Positions 1 to 13,245 of a DNA stretch of 62,000 nt are shown in pieces. The first letter of the stretch is position 1. Every line of letters starts with the position of its first letter. Under the pieces are notes generated by a model. It did no database searches. It worked only from the letters and a program-made list of their open reading frames with translations, and had not been told where the DNA came from. The position numbers and the translations under genes were made by a program. The DNA is from Adiantum capillus-veneris (Eukaryota; Streptophyta; Polypodiopsida; Polypodiales; Pteridaceae): the NCBI GenBank assembly GCA_014529385.2, contig CM043956.1:58723120-58785119 (forward strand), written 5' to 3'.

Positions 1-2
1 AA

Positions 3-2390
3 GAGAGCCCAACATTAGAATGCAAGTGGAAAGTTTTCAAAGAAGTAATTTTCTCTTGTGCGAAGGAATGCTTTTCTGTGAAACACATGTCTTGCAAAAG
101 GTCTAAGAAGGGTAGCACCAAGAAGAAATGGTTTGACATGGAATGTAGTCAAGCCCGAAAAGACTTGCTAAGATTGGATGCAATCAAAGACAAGGAAGTT
201 TACTTGGAATGTTCACACACATACAAAGCACTTGTTCAAAAGAAGAGGAGAAGGTGGGAAGTCGAAAAACAACTTCTTTTAGCACAAGAGAAAGCACATG
301 CATGTGGCAAGTTTTGGCAAAATCTAAAAGGCAAGTGCGTTGAGAGCTTTGGTGACTTGACTCTTGAGGATATGTATATGCATTGTAAGAATCTCTATGA
401 GCAACCCAATGTTGATAAGATGGAGTGTTGTAGCTCCCTTCCGTTTATGTCTCCCTTCTTTACCATTGAAGATATATGCCGCGCACTTGAGAAACTTGCT
501 ACTCGCAAGGCAGGTGACCTTCAAGGTGTCAAGGCTGAAATGATTAAATGGACAAGCAAGAAAACACGATATTGGATATGCGATATGTTTAACCTTGCAC
601 TTCAGTATGGCATGCCTCATGATTGGAGTGCAAATTGGATCAAACCTTTGCACAAAGGAGGAGATGTAAACAATGTGAACAACTATCGCACTATAATGGT
701 TGGTTCTTTAATGGCAAAGTTATTTGGATGTATCATGGAGATGAAGATAAGTGAATGGGTTGAAAAGAATGGCAAACGTGCACTTGGCCAAGCAGGTTTT
801 CGAAAGCATCATAGCACTATTGATCACCTTGTCACTCTTCGAGTTCTTATGGAAGCGTCTCGATTGAAAGGAAAAAAATTGTATTGTTGCTTTGTGGATT
901 TCAAGAAAGCTTTTGACATGGTACCATGAGGAAATCTTTGGAGACGTATGCAAAGCCTTCAAGTGCCAAGAGAATTTATGCATGCAGTCTTTCGCATCTA
1001 CCAAAAAGTGATATGTTGATTACGTATGGGAGATGGAATTTCAGAATTTTTTGCAAGCACTATTGGTGTCAAACAAGGATGCCCACTTTCCCCAACCCTC
1101 TTTGGGCTACTCATTGATGAATTGGAATGCATGGTTCTTGACTTTATGAAGCAAGAAGGCATAGAAGAGGTTAAGATTGGAAATGCGGTGATCATGATTT
1201 TGCTTTATGTCGATGATGTAGTGCTCTTGGCACATACCTTAGAAGATGCACAAAAGCTTATGAGTGTCTTGGAACACTTTTGCCTACATAGCGGGCTGAT
1301 CGTGAATGGATCCAAAACCAAGGTTATGCTTGTAAAGACCCTCAATGATGAAAATCCATGCATTGTATATAACAATGAGAAACTTGAAGTGGTAGATCAC
1401 TTCAAGTACCTTGGCCTTGAGGTTCCATCCAATCATAAATGGAAGGATTGTGCAATGCGTCGCTTGGAAACCAAAAAGAGGGCCTATTATGCATTTGAGA
1501 ACATGTGCAATGCAGGAGAGATCAAGTGTTGGGCTCTCAAAAAGTACCTCTTTGACACATTGGTGACACCGGTGCTTCTTTATGGAGTGGAGGTGTGGGG
1601 TGGAAGCATCGGGAAGTCTACTTGGAAAGAGTTTGAGAATGTCCAAAAGCGTTTTCTCACCAACTTTCTCCAAGTCAAGACACAAACACCCTACATGCTC
1701 TTACTCCTTGAGTCCGGATTGCTTCCCATTGAGGTCTTGGGCATGCAAAGGGTTGTGGAGTACATGCGTAAGACACAACGTAGCCCTTTGCATCGACTTC
1801 CTAGAATCGCATATGAAGCAAGTCAAATGGTTCAAAAGACATGCAAGAGCAAAATACTAAGTTCGGGGTGGATGCTTGATATCAAGAAATGGTTTGGAAG
1901 ATGGGATGCATGTCACTTGGTCAAGGATGCGTCGATCGACTCCCAAGTTAATGAGGCCTTCTTACAACGCCAATGTATCACGGCTTGGGAGAAATCCGGA
2001 GGTTCTCGCTTCAGCCATTACACCACACACATTGCCCCAAACTACAAATCTCTCTTCTTCTCGGAACGAGGTAACCGAACCCATTCCTACATCCTTGAGC
2101 CCATCCCGTTGAGTGCGATCCGCACCATTGCCTCCATTCGTCTTAGCTCCCATTCTCTACGCTGCCAGACAGGACATTGGGGCACTGGTGAGGAGTGTGA
2201 TCGACTTTGCACCTTATGCCCTCGTCAAGTGCGAGAGAGTGAGTACCACACACTACTTGAGTGCTCAGCTTTTGACCACATTAGGTCCTCTTTTCCCCAT
2301 ATATTCAGCCATGATCTCTCCCTACATACCTTCCTCTCCCAACCACGATGTGGACTCTCTATTGCGACGCTCATTTCAGCCATTTTTTAG
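3..2390 (+). pseudogene. LINE (non-LTR retrotransposon) ORF2 3' part, truncated by window edge
   Basis: This is the reverse-transcriptase part of a LINE polyprotein, which would copy element RNA at a nicked chromosomal target. The frame is open from the left window edge, so the upstream endonuclease is not visible. A basic spacer (to about base 450) leads into the RT fingers, then motif A (FVDFKKAFD, about 892-918), the GVKQGCPLSPTLF motif (about 1066-1104) and the catalytic YVDD box (about 1207-1218). Near the C-terminus is a C-x2-C...H...C cluster (about 2208-2260), as in the zinc-knuckle tails of plant L1-like elements. One frame spans the whole element but carries two TGA stops, at 927 and in the codon just before LRMGDG (about 1017). 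Both are explained by CGA-to-TGA. It ends near 2390 without a clear poly(A) tail. Inactive as it stands. LINE assignment is secure; the clade is not. Confidence 0.88.
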
Positions 2391-2491
2391 CATCGAGAGT
2401 CACTTATGAACTCCACTCACACCACGTGACATGTTCATTTGGTCCCATTGGTCATATTTGACCTCCCAAGATGATAATAGAGCTATCTAAC

Positions 2492-2529
<38 letters not shown>

Positions 2530-2580
2530 TTCTATAGCTTAGCATATTTAAAGAGAGAGAGAGAGTGAGAGACTCCCATT

Positions 2581-2640
2581 ACTAACGGCACGCGTGGAGC
2601 ATGTTTTGACCTCAAAAAACACCTCCTCGCGCCGTTAGTA
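2581..2640. repeat. 60-bp palindrome, unit 1
   Basis: Inverted arms begin ACTAACGGCACGCG and end CGCGCCGTTAGT, around an A/T-rich centre. It belongs to a set of five units with the same terminal core and nearly the same length. Confidence 0.8.
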
Positions 2641-2750
2641 TAAGGTAACAGAAAGACTCTCTCTCTGTCTCTCTCTTTCCCCCGCCTTACTTCCTCTCTC
2701 TATAACACTCACACATACACACATAAACACATACACTGGTGGATGCACAG

Positions 2751-2809
2751 TACTAAAGGCGTGCATAGAGACATGCACACCGGTTGTGCCTCTCTACACG
2801 CGCCTATAG

Positions 2810-2811
<2 letters not shown>
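2751..2811. repeat. 61-bp palindrome, unit 2
   Basis: Arms start TACTAAAGGCGTGC and end GCGCCTATAGTA, and pair over nearly their whole length. This is a diverged member of the five-unit set. Confidence 0.75.
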
Positions 2812-2843
<32 letters not shown>

Positions 2844-2995
2844 CTCTTTGTGTTTGTGTGTTTGTGTGTGTGTGTGTGTGTATATGTTATATTTGTGTAT
2901 CTGTGTGTTTGTGAGTGTGTGTGTCTCTATGTGTGTCTGTCTGTGTGTGTGTATGTTATATTTGTGTCTCTGTGTGTTTGTGTGTATGTTATATT

Positions 2996-3038
<43 letters not shown>

Positions 3039-3221
3039 TCAAAATGCACTTTGTAGAATTGTAACAATGGGTGTGCGTGCTCACTCTTATAGACCCGAAA
3101 TTATGATCTCTAAGGCTAAGATGATGAAGAAAAAACCTATGTGATAGATGGAGGCCTTTTTAGAGATTTTTTGACATTTTCCTCTCAAAAAGCTCTCTAA
3201 AAGAGGAAAAAAGGGGCTTTT

Positions 3222-3283
3222 TACTAACGGCGCGCGATGAGGCATTCCAAAATTTTGGAATGCCCCCTCGTGCGCCGTTAGTA
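3222..3283. repeat. 62-bp near-perfect palindrome, unit 3
   Basis: The two 31-base arms pair almost completely with no loop, meeting at a CCAAAATTTTGG centre. The ends read TACTAACGGCGCGCG and CGCCGTTAGTA. This is the best preserved member of the set. Confidence 0.85.
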
Positions 3284-3656
3284 AAATGTTCTTTTAGGGG
3301 TTTTTGACATTCTTTGCCTCTTTGGATGTCGGAGCTAGGCAATTGGACATTCATTTCTAGGATGTTTGGGCGTTCCGGACGCATTGACAGTATCAAAAGT
3401 TTCAAAATCTTCCACCACTTGATAGTTTTGTAACTTTTTGAATTCTAGTGATGACGTAAGCCGTATCAAATGCACCGCATCTACCTTCTGAAAAAGGTGC
3501 TTGCATTAAATGAAAGAGAGTGATCGTCTTCAAGGACCACTAGATTATTAAATGAGGAGAGGGACACCTTTTATATTTTTGTTAATATCAATCTATTTTT
3601 CTACGTAACGTAGGCTCTTCTCTCATTGGAGGAGCTTATTTTCCTCTCTCTTCCAA

Positions 3657-3691
3657 AAGGCCCTCCAAAAGACCTCCGAAATCTCCTAATG
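3657..3691. repeat. 35-bp direct repeat, left copy
   Basis: This sequence recurs in the same orientation at 8634-8668 with two mismatches. The pair brackets the unknown locus and the family T transposase, so it may mark subterminal sequence of one element (inference). Confidence 0.6.
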
Positions 3692-3719
3692 TCTCTCTCT
3701 CTTTGTGTGTGTCCCAGTG

Positions 3720-3780
3720 TACTAACGGCGCGCAGAGCCAACGAAACACTAGTTGCAGCTCTCTCTGTGTGCCTATAGTA
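3720..3780. repeat. 61-bp palindrome, unit 4
   Basis: It starts TACTAACGGCGCGC and ends GTGCCTATAGTA. The arms are more eroded than in unit 3 but the length and terminal core are kept. Confidence 0.7.
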
Positions 3781-3786
3781 AATTTA

Positions 3787-3832
<46 letters not shown>

Positions 3833-3895
3833 GTACTTAAGGAGCGCGTAGAGAGTTGTAAAAAGTATGTTTTTGTCTATGCACGCCTTTAGTAC
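3833..3895. repeat. 63-bp palindrome, unit 5
   Basis: It starts GTACTTAAGGAGCGCG and ends CACGCCTTTAGTAC. This is the rightmost unit of the set, directly after a (CT)n array. Confidence 0.7.
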
Positions 3896-4028
3896 AAAGA
3901 GACACATACACACACACACACACACACACAGATTCTATGTGTATTTTTTAATGTTCTTTGGAGAGAGAGAGAGAGAGAGAGTGTGTGTCTATGTGTGTCT
4001 TTGTTTGTGCTTTGGAGAGAGAGACACA

Positions 4029-4059
<31 letters not shown>

Positions 4060-4135
4060 TGAGACTTGTTATGTTTCCTGATGAATAGGATTAAGGTCCA
4101 GTAGGAAGAAGAGGCTGAAACCAGACCCAGAGCTT

Positions 4136-5060
4136 GTGCCAGGATTTCAGCCTTTGCAGGCTCAGTTGCTTAATGTTTCTGCCAAAAGAACTGTTGACTT
4201 TTGTCAGGACATATCTGAAGAAGAGTCAATTGGTGACGATCAATCAGAGAGGTCACCAGGCCAAGAGGATCCCTCACCCTACAAGGGTCCCTCACCCTCT
4301 ACAGTACTTGTCAAGAAAAATACAGAAAGAGGAATATAGACTTCTCAGATGATGTGGATGTGCCAGAAAGCAGTCCCTGTGCAGCTAAAGGCAAAGCCAA
4401 AGAGGATGTGTCTTCTCTGGAACACCCAGCTGCAACTGATGAGAGGCTGTTCGATTTTGCAGCATCTTGTGGTGCTGGGGACAAATTTGATCTAGTTCAT
4501 TCTATGTTTAACCCAAAGTTTGACATTGAAGACCTGTTAGCTCAGCACAGTGAATTCTTGCAGTCCTACAGAGATAAATTTGAAGTGATGGTGCAGGTAG
4601 GGAGGGTTGTTCTGCCCACTATGAATGTTGTGCATTTAAATGACTGTGGTGGAAAGGGACAGGGGCTGAAGAAGTATAGGGAATTACCACCTGCTTACCG
4701 ACATTCAGCCTGCCCTTTGCACCAAAAAGAGTGCAAACTTATTCAGGAATCATTTGGCTTTATGATTTACCTGAATAGCCTGTTTGGATGATGTTGCCTG
4801 CTGTGCCTGACTTCAGGATTGGAGACAGGACCTATATCTTTTTACATGATGTGCAAAGCATCTTTTATTTAAGGGAGGACTTCTCCCTGGCTATCATTTC
4901 CAGAGTCCAAGAGGAGAGGAGTGGATTTGTTTCAGAGGATAGTAGTGATGATGAGGTAATGGAAACATCCAGCAATCCAATGGAATGCCTCCGAAGATGC
5001 TTTGAGAAAGCTGAAAAATACAAGGAGACACTACCTGATGAGCCACCTTCCAAGCAATAA
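4136..5060 (+). pseudogene. Unrecognised broken coding locus, upstream part
   Basis: Three ORFs in three frames follow each other on the plus strand: about 4136-4339, 4354-4791 and 4788-5060. Together they give a mostly acidic, Ser/Glu-rich product with one more structured stretch (about 4440-4790) rich in Phe, Tyr and Cys. The first junction, near 4320, looks like a frameshift because the acidic character continues in the new frame. The third ORF has an acidic SSDD patch and a charged C-terminus. I recognise no family. It converges with the minus-strand family T gene and lies inside the segment bracketed by the 35-bp direct repeats, so it may be a second gene of that element or captured host sequence. 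Splicing could also explain the frame changes. Confidence 0.4.
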
Positions 5061-5191
5061 GACAAAGCCTAAGACCATCAACAAGTAACAAAGAAGTGGA
5101 GGATTGGTTTAACCATTCATGTCAGGGGTCAACTACATCTGTAGACCTGTGGCAGGAAAACCTCTTTCTGCAGGATCGGAGCTTCATAGTA

Positions 5192-5196
<5 letters not shown>

Positions 5197-5256
<60 letters not shown>
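5197..5256. repeat. (GT)n microsatellite
   Basis: About 30 uninterrupted GT units lie between the two parts of the unrecognised plus-strand locus. Confidence 0.95.
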
Positions 5257-5257
<1 letters not shown>

Positions 5258-5282
5258 ACTTACTCTGACATGATATGTGTAG

Positions 5283-5711
5283 TCTTGGATTGCTGACAAG
5301 GATGACTTCCTTCGGTGGCGGACTCGAGAGTATCGTGGAAGGGATGCGCCCCTAGCGCAGTACCTTTCAAAGCTTTGCGAGTCGTTGATAGTAGTTTTTC
5401 ACAATTCCATGTCACAAGAGGGTTCAATAGCAACTTACACATTCAAGACACTATCACGCTTCTTGGGTGGACCTGTGCTGCCCAAAAGTGCAGATAAAGT
5501 CATTCTTGTGGACAAAGTGTTTGCTAGAGATTGTTTTGGTTACTGCCCGGGCTATACAGGTGGTCGGGCAGCGTATTACTACACTTACACAGCAATGGCA
5601 CTAGCTCTTAGTAGACAAAACCCAGATGAACTTTTAGAGTATGGCAAACATCTCATGATTCGTTACAAGGGTGATGTGCCAAAAAACAAAATTGAACCTT
5701 CAAAATCTTGA
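5283..5711 (+). CDS. Unrecognised ORF, probable 3' exon of the same locus
   Basis: A clean frame of about 142 codons begins after a TAG at 5280 and ends with TGA at 5709-5711. The composition looks like real protein: alternating hydrophobic and charged residues, a Gly-rich GGPV turn, and a Tyr-rich segment around 5560-5600 (GGRAAYYYTYTAMALALS). No methionine opens it, so it is probably the last exon of a spliced gene or a fragment whose start is lost. I cannot name a domain. It ends 63 bases before the convergent family T transposase. Confidence 0.4.
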   Translation, partial: SWIADKDDFLRWRTREYRGRDAPLAQYLSKLCESLIVVFHNSMSQEGSIATYTFKTLSRFLGGPVLPKSADKVILVDKVFARDCFGYCPGYTGGRAAYYYTYTAMALALSRQNPDELLEYGKHLMIRYKGDVPKNKIEPSKS

Positions 5712-6146
5712 TACAATTCAAGTAGCAATTGTACAAGATCATGAATTACATAAATTTTTTACAATGTCATCCACTCAGAGTATCTTTCTCCACTTGTGGT
5801 TCACATACACCATTGTCTCTCTCCGCCTTCCTTGACTTTCACGAGCACCGGAGTTGTTGTATGCCATTGATCTTTTAACTTTTTGTTGTTGTAAATGTCT
5901 AATGGCTTGTGTTGTTGCTGAAGAGGCCAAGACTTCTTTTTCCTGCATTCGATGAATGATTCTATGATAGAACCATTCAAATAGTTCTCTCAAACTGTTA
6001 GCCTTGATTCGAGAGCCACCATGTCGTGTGTGCCTGAAATAAGCATTTCTCGCCATGTTATGAGACTTTTCCATCCCTTGGGTATTCCATAATGCCGGGT
6101 TCCCATACTTTTGTATAAAATATGGTAAATGATTGAAGATGATGTG

Positions 6147-6226
6147 CTGGATATGAAAACAGATTAGTTAGAATGTTTTACACTCACATAGTTGAACATA
6201 AAATAGAATCAAATACACGATAATAC
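6147..6226 (-). other. Predicted 80-nt phase-0 intron in family T gene
   Basis: Reading leftward, the donor is ATG|GTATTA and the acceptor is TATCCAG|CAC. Joining them gives ITHYM followed by HIIF. The homologous frame at 41291-41420 reads ITHYM-HILF with no intervening DNA, which supports the splice directly. Confidence 0.8.
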
Positions 6227-7099
6227 CATGTAGTGAGTAATTTGGGTGTCTGTCCATGCTGTCTTGAATGATTTTTTGAGAAGGTTGAGATTCTCCTTGA
6301 ACTTGTTTATATCACCTTGTGACCAGTCATCTTTGTCGCACATCAAAAATAGGATGTCTATTGATCGCCAAACCTCATCCTTCACGTTACGAGTAGTTGG
6401 TTCTTGGTCTTTGACTGCAATATGTAGCTTTTTTCAGCTCTGATACTCTACCTTGCTAACATAAGATGTGTTATATATTTTTCCATGTTTTGTTAGCTTC
6501 GGATCTCTTGTACCTTGGGGTTTAGATAAAAACCTCCGTGCCTTCACCCCACCGATGGATGGTTTGCATGGGACATCCTTCTTAGGAGTTGATCTCTTTT
6601 CATCCCGCTGGATTTTCACATTGCCACCATGAAGCCCCATATCTGACAGTACCAATTCTAAGCACTGCAGGGCTACTTGTCGCTCTGCTAAGTTCTTAAT
6701 CTTCCAAGCAAACCCGATATATAAGTAGACCAATTTCTCCACAATTCTACAAAGGGCATGCATTGTACAGATGTGGACATTCACAAGTGGTATTTTCAAA
6801 ACCGGTCGAAAAGAAGGGTCCTCAATGTGACGTGTTGGAGCTTTTGTCCACCACTTTGGGTCCATGACCTTTTCAGGCTCCATGCAAAACAAACACGGCG
6901 ACTTTGCCATTGCACCCATTCCACAATTATACATGCACTTTAATGTTTTGAGGTCACTTGCAAGATGCCACTGAACTTGAAAGTCTCCCCTTCCATCTAG
7001 ACGTAGTACCTCTCTCTGGTTAGTCTGTCTATCAATCACCTCCGGAATATTAGTTCGATGGAACACCCAATATAGAATCTCATGATCTTCTTTCTTTAC

Positions 7100-7167
7100 C
7101 TGCAACAAAAAATAAATGAGACTTAAGTAGATGTGAATATTTGAGCTTACCTGAGAATCTCGCTTAC
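7100..7167 (-). other. Predicted 68-nt phase-0 intron in family T gene
   Basis: Reading leftward, the donor is GAG|GTAAGC and the acceptor is TTGCAG|GTAAAG, after a T-rich run. Joining keeps one frame (GAFE then VKKEDHE) and removes a frame change. A second GTAAGC lies 17 bases further in, so an alternative donor is possible. Confidence 0.7.
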
Positions 7168-7984
7168 CTCAAACGCACCAAGCCACCATATGTTAGATTC
7201 TGATTGAACACTAAAGTACAAAGGATCATCACTGGGACACTTTGAGAGGGCTCTATTCATTAAAGTAATCGTAACACGCTCTAGCTTTTTCTCTTTAACA
7301 ATCTCACACTCATCCAGTTTTAACACAAAATGCAATACCTCTCGTGACTCTTCAAATGTGATGTTGTAAAACTCCACCATTCTCTTCTGTAACATCTGCA
7401 GGTCCATAAAAAAATTATTGAACTCATCATATGCCATGTTTTCTCCATGGCCACTGTAAGTTGCTTTAATATGAAAGGGATGTCCAAGATAGTCTCCCTG
7501 TGCCTCGTTAAGCTGAAGCCTCTCTTTCCAAACACTTGAGGCTGGTGGTAAAAGTTTGGATTTTATACCCTTCTTAACAAAGACGGATGAGACAGATTGT
7601 TTTATAGCCGAATATCCTCTTTTTCTTACACCAAGTGAATCAAGTGTGCCTTGTATCTCTTTTGCAGGCACTGAGTTCTCTGAAATAAAGGGGTCCACTA
7701 CATTTCGTTGTAGGACCTTAAACTTCTTGTCATCTACTATATCTACTGCCAGGCTTCTACTTATGAGTGGCTTCAATCTCTTTCCTATATTGGCTTTTGG
7801 GTCAATGTTTTCCTTGTCAGGATAGATTGAATCTCTACATGAAGACAATGCATAAGTAAATAACAGAAAATTTGCTTCACTAACACTATTTAGGCGCATG
7901 AAAACAATGCATAACAAGAAAAAACAAAAAGATTACTTAACTAAGACAATGTACCCAACCAAGAAGCATCACTTTAATGGTAAC

Positions 7985-8308
7985 CTGATCTATAGAATGT
8001 AAATGTGAAAGGCGAACAATCTCACATTGTTGAGCTTGGAGAATTCCCTTATAAGTTTCAGCTTCTCTTGTAAGAGATTTACAATAACCCAGAAGGCCCT
8101 TTTCTCCATCACCAGCAAAGGTCAATAAGCTTGTAGGGTTGAAAAACGGTGGAGACGCATTAGTCATTGGATTCTTAGGGTGGAGAGAGCCTCTCGTCCA
8201 GATATCTATGTGTTTAGATCCCTGAGCTCTGAGCGTGTCTATGGAAGCGAGAGGTATATGTGTGTTTGTTTTACTACACTTAATCAATGGTTGGTACTCA
8301 TTGTCCAA
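7985..8308 (-). CDS. Possible N-terminal exon of family T gene
   Basis: This frame runs 108 codons from an ATG to a CAG|GTTACC junction that could be a donor, just upstream of the family T coding blocks. The product is soluble, with a C-terminal part that could be helical (KSLTREAETYKGILQAQQ). The frame does not join the next block cleanly at the nearby AG candidates (7836-7835 or 7834-7833), so a one-base indel or another acceptor would be needed. No domain is recognised. Assignment to family T rests on position and strand. Confidence 0.35.
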
Positions 8309-9098
8309 ATCAATGTGAAGGTGATATTTGGCTCGTTTCTGGGTAACATTTGTGCCATTTTGAGGAGTGCGCCATTAGCCAAATGTGCAGGTTAAATGGA
8401 AAGTGAATAGCGGCTGCGCCTTCGTCCCTCCATGTTAGCCTCATTCCCTCCATGTGGACGAGGTTCATTCAATGCAGCTGAAAAGAAGATTATCCCTCAA
8501 TCATTACGGACGAATGTTCAGAAGAGTAAAGAATCTACTTAAAGTACACTTTTTGAACTTTTACCATGAAAGACCCACCTCTATTATTAGCCATATTTTC
8601 TAGAGAGAAAGTGCAAAAAATACATTTTCTTAGAAGGCCCTCCAAATGACCTCCGAAATTTCCTAATGCCATACCACATGTATATGGAGGGTGACGGGAT
8701 TTGAGCAAACACAATGCTCACTTCAAATAGATAACCTGAACAAGCATACAAATGTACAAATGAGGTGATAGAAAACTGTGTTTGGAAGGAGGCCATGGCT
8801 ATTGACAGGTCTGGAACCTCCTCCATGCACGTGCTCTATGCTTTCTTTATTCACTGCTAGCAGGACTATTGAACAAGCAATTAGGTGGAATTGCTTCCCT
8901 TGACCTGTGACTAAATTTCAAGTGCTAGTGTCTATGTGCACTAGCACAAGCCCTTGATTTCAAAAATCTTGGACTTTTCAATGGCAATGCTTGCTACCAC
9001 ATAGGCAACAGTGCTCAAAATATATCATCACCACTTCCTCTATCTTTCTCTTGCGTACAAGATGAACGCAGAACCCTTCCTACGATCGCTAATACGAG

Positions 9099-9100
<2 letters not shown>
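8309..9100. other. No gene recognised
   Basis: Unique-looking sequence without a credible coding frame. It holds the right copy of the 35-bp direct repeat at 8634-8668. Promoter sequence for the minus-strand family T gene would be expected in its left part, but no clear TATA box stands out. Confidence 0.5.
8634..8668. repeat. 35-bp direct repeat, right copy
   Basis: It matches 3657-3691 in the same orientation with two mismatches. See the left copy. Confidence 0.6.
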
Positions 9101-11600
<2,500 letters not shown>

Positions 11601-12333
11601 GTTGAAGAACTGGAGCACGTTGCAAGAAACAGGTTGAGCAGAGATAGAGCATCGTCAACCTATGCAAGGTGCTACAACACACGGAAGTAACAGGTCCCAA
11701 CATGCATGGGTAAAGGCAAACACCCACCAGGTACCCTCAGACTCCAAAGCTATGCCTGCCTCCGTTCGATATCCCTGCTCTCATCACTACATAAGGGCCG
11801 AGCTGCAGCGCTTACTCCTGCAATGGCCTTCATCGGTGCCAGCCTCTGTGCAAAGCAGATGGCTATTCAGTTGTGATGTTGACCCCCAAGAAAGCTCGTA
11901 TATATGCAGCTACGATCGGCGATGGAGAGCTATAGCATAGAGCCATCGAGATCAGAATAAGGTAGTGTTGGGATAGAAAATGTCTTACAGAGCACTCAAA
12001 GTGTATGTCAACTATCGTGCATTTGCCTGCAGAGTTGAACACATAATTAATCGGTATGCATTTCCACTTCGATGCAGTTGCGGCCAGACCTCAATGGATG
12101 AGAAGCGAGGGCATCTCTCCAGACGAGTCACTGATGCTTGCATTTTGAGGGCATGTGGCACTATGCAATACACTAATGTGCACCCGTCTCTCTCTCTACT
12201 CTCTCACATCGATTTTAATGCACAGTTGATGACTGTGGGAAAAACTCGCCCACTCTTGCGACGTGATATTGCTAGCTCTCTTAGCTCTGCTCCTGCTCTC
12301 GTTGACCAGAAAAATGCCAATTTGCAAGCTTGT
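11601..12333. other. No gene recognised
   Basis: The longest plus frame (11980-12336, 118 codons) has no recognisable domain and runs into the tandem repeat that follows. I see nothing else to report. Confidence 0.5.
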
Positions 12334-12955
12334 TGACCATCCGCGCGCGCGGACGACCAGCGAGCTTCGCTTGTGTTTTTTGTTTGTAATGAAAAGCCTC
12401 ATTTTGAAAGTTATTTTGTCACAATTATAAGCCAAAAAATTAAATACTTTATGAAGATTATCATGCACACACTTTGAAAATCAATTTAGAAGCATGTTGA
12501 CCGTCCGTGCGCCGTCGACAATAAAGAGTTCTCATTGTGATTTGGTTTGTGTTGAAAAACCTCACCTTTTAAGCTAGTTTTTTCACAATTATAAGCCAAA
12601 AAGATGAGGAATTTATGAAGTTTATCATGCACACGACTTTGAAAATTGAGGTCACGAGCTCGCAGTCCGTCTGCGCGCACGCGGACGGTCAACGAGCTTC
12701 TAATCTCTTTCTTTGAACTAAGAATTTAGAGTTAGTTGATGATCCACATGTGCAAGGACGATTATCAAGCTCCTAATCCTTTGCTCGAACTCAACATTCA
12801 AGATTTCACTGATCATTTGCATGCGCATCGCTATTACCAAGCTCCCAATCTCCTTGTTTGATCTCGAAATTCAAGAGTTTGTTGATCATCTATGTGTACG
12901 GGATTGTTTTCAAACTCCTAATATTTTTGTTTGTACTAAAAGTTCGAGAGCTTTT
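12334..12955. repeat. GC-palindrome repeats of about 160 bp grading into a 73-bp tandem array
   Basis: Units near 12334, 12497 and 12660 each contain a CpG-rich core of the type TTGACCGTCCGCGCGC, spaced about 160 bp apart with shared AT-rich filler. The same core then recurs in degraded form near 12735, 12809 and 12882, exactly 73 bp apart, with CpGs replaced by TpG or CpA. Confidence 0.7.
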
Positions 12956-13245
12956 CCAACCTACTATCCATTGTGTTATTGAGGTTTTAGACCAAGGTGG
13001 TTTGAAGGTTCACCACCTGTCCAAGTTTGATCTAATGAAAGAAGCTATCTCTTTTGTTTGAAGATCAATGTATGCATGGAGTGTAGCTACTATGTTTACT
13101 ACCATGGAGGGTTTGGGACAGAGTCCATCACTTGTCCAACCTACTGACCATTGTGTTATGGAGGTTTTAGCCCAAGGTGGTTTGAAGGTCCATCACCTGT
13201 CCAAGGTAGCTCTATTGGAGGGTTTTGATTTTAAAGGCGTTTCTT
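12956..13245. repeat. Satellite of about 180 bp, left outlier block
   Basis: About one and a half units of the family that is arrayed at 14880-16010. The CTACTATCC landmark occurs at 12961 and 13141, 180 bp apart. Confidence 0.75.

Larger units (their letters stand above)
2391..4080. other. Non-coding tract of microsatellites and palindromes
   Basis: No coding sequence is supported here. The tract alternates (CT)n or (GA)n (about 2492-2527, 2813-2841, 3789-3828, 3961-3981), (GT)n (about 2859-2880, 3000-3038) and (CA)n (about 3903-3930, 4024-4046) arrays with five palindromes listed separately. Short ORFs made of repeated Ser-Leu, Arg-Glu or Cys-Val codons are microsatellite artefacts. The density of palindromes suggests a transposon subterminal region (inference). 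Confidence 0.7.
5775..7834 (-). pseudogene. Family T transposase-like gene, spliced, one premature stop
   Basis: Three coding blocks read leftward: about 7834-7168, 7099-6227 and 6146-5775. They join in phase through two predicted GT-AG introns (7167-7100, 6226-6147). Visible motifs are KLDECEIVKEKK (about 7310-7270), a W-H-x8-K-C-M-Y-N-C stretch followed by CLFC (about 6970-6890), GLHGGNVKIQRDEKR (about 6635-6590), GGVKARRFLS, and a C-terminal YFRHTRHGGSRIKANSLREL block (about 6040-5980). The Asp-bearing segments fit an RNase H-fold DDE transposase, but the family is not one I can name. The reading breaks only at a TGA (6436-6434), explained by CGA-to-TGA. A second copy at 40861-41671 aligns through the same motifs. 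The link to the N-terminal ORF at 7985-8308 is unresolved because the frames differ. Confidence 0.6.
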
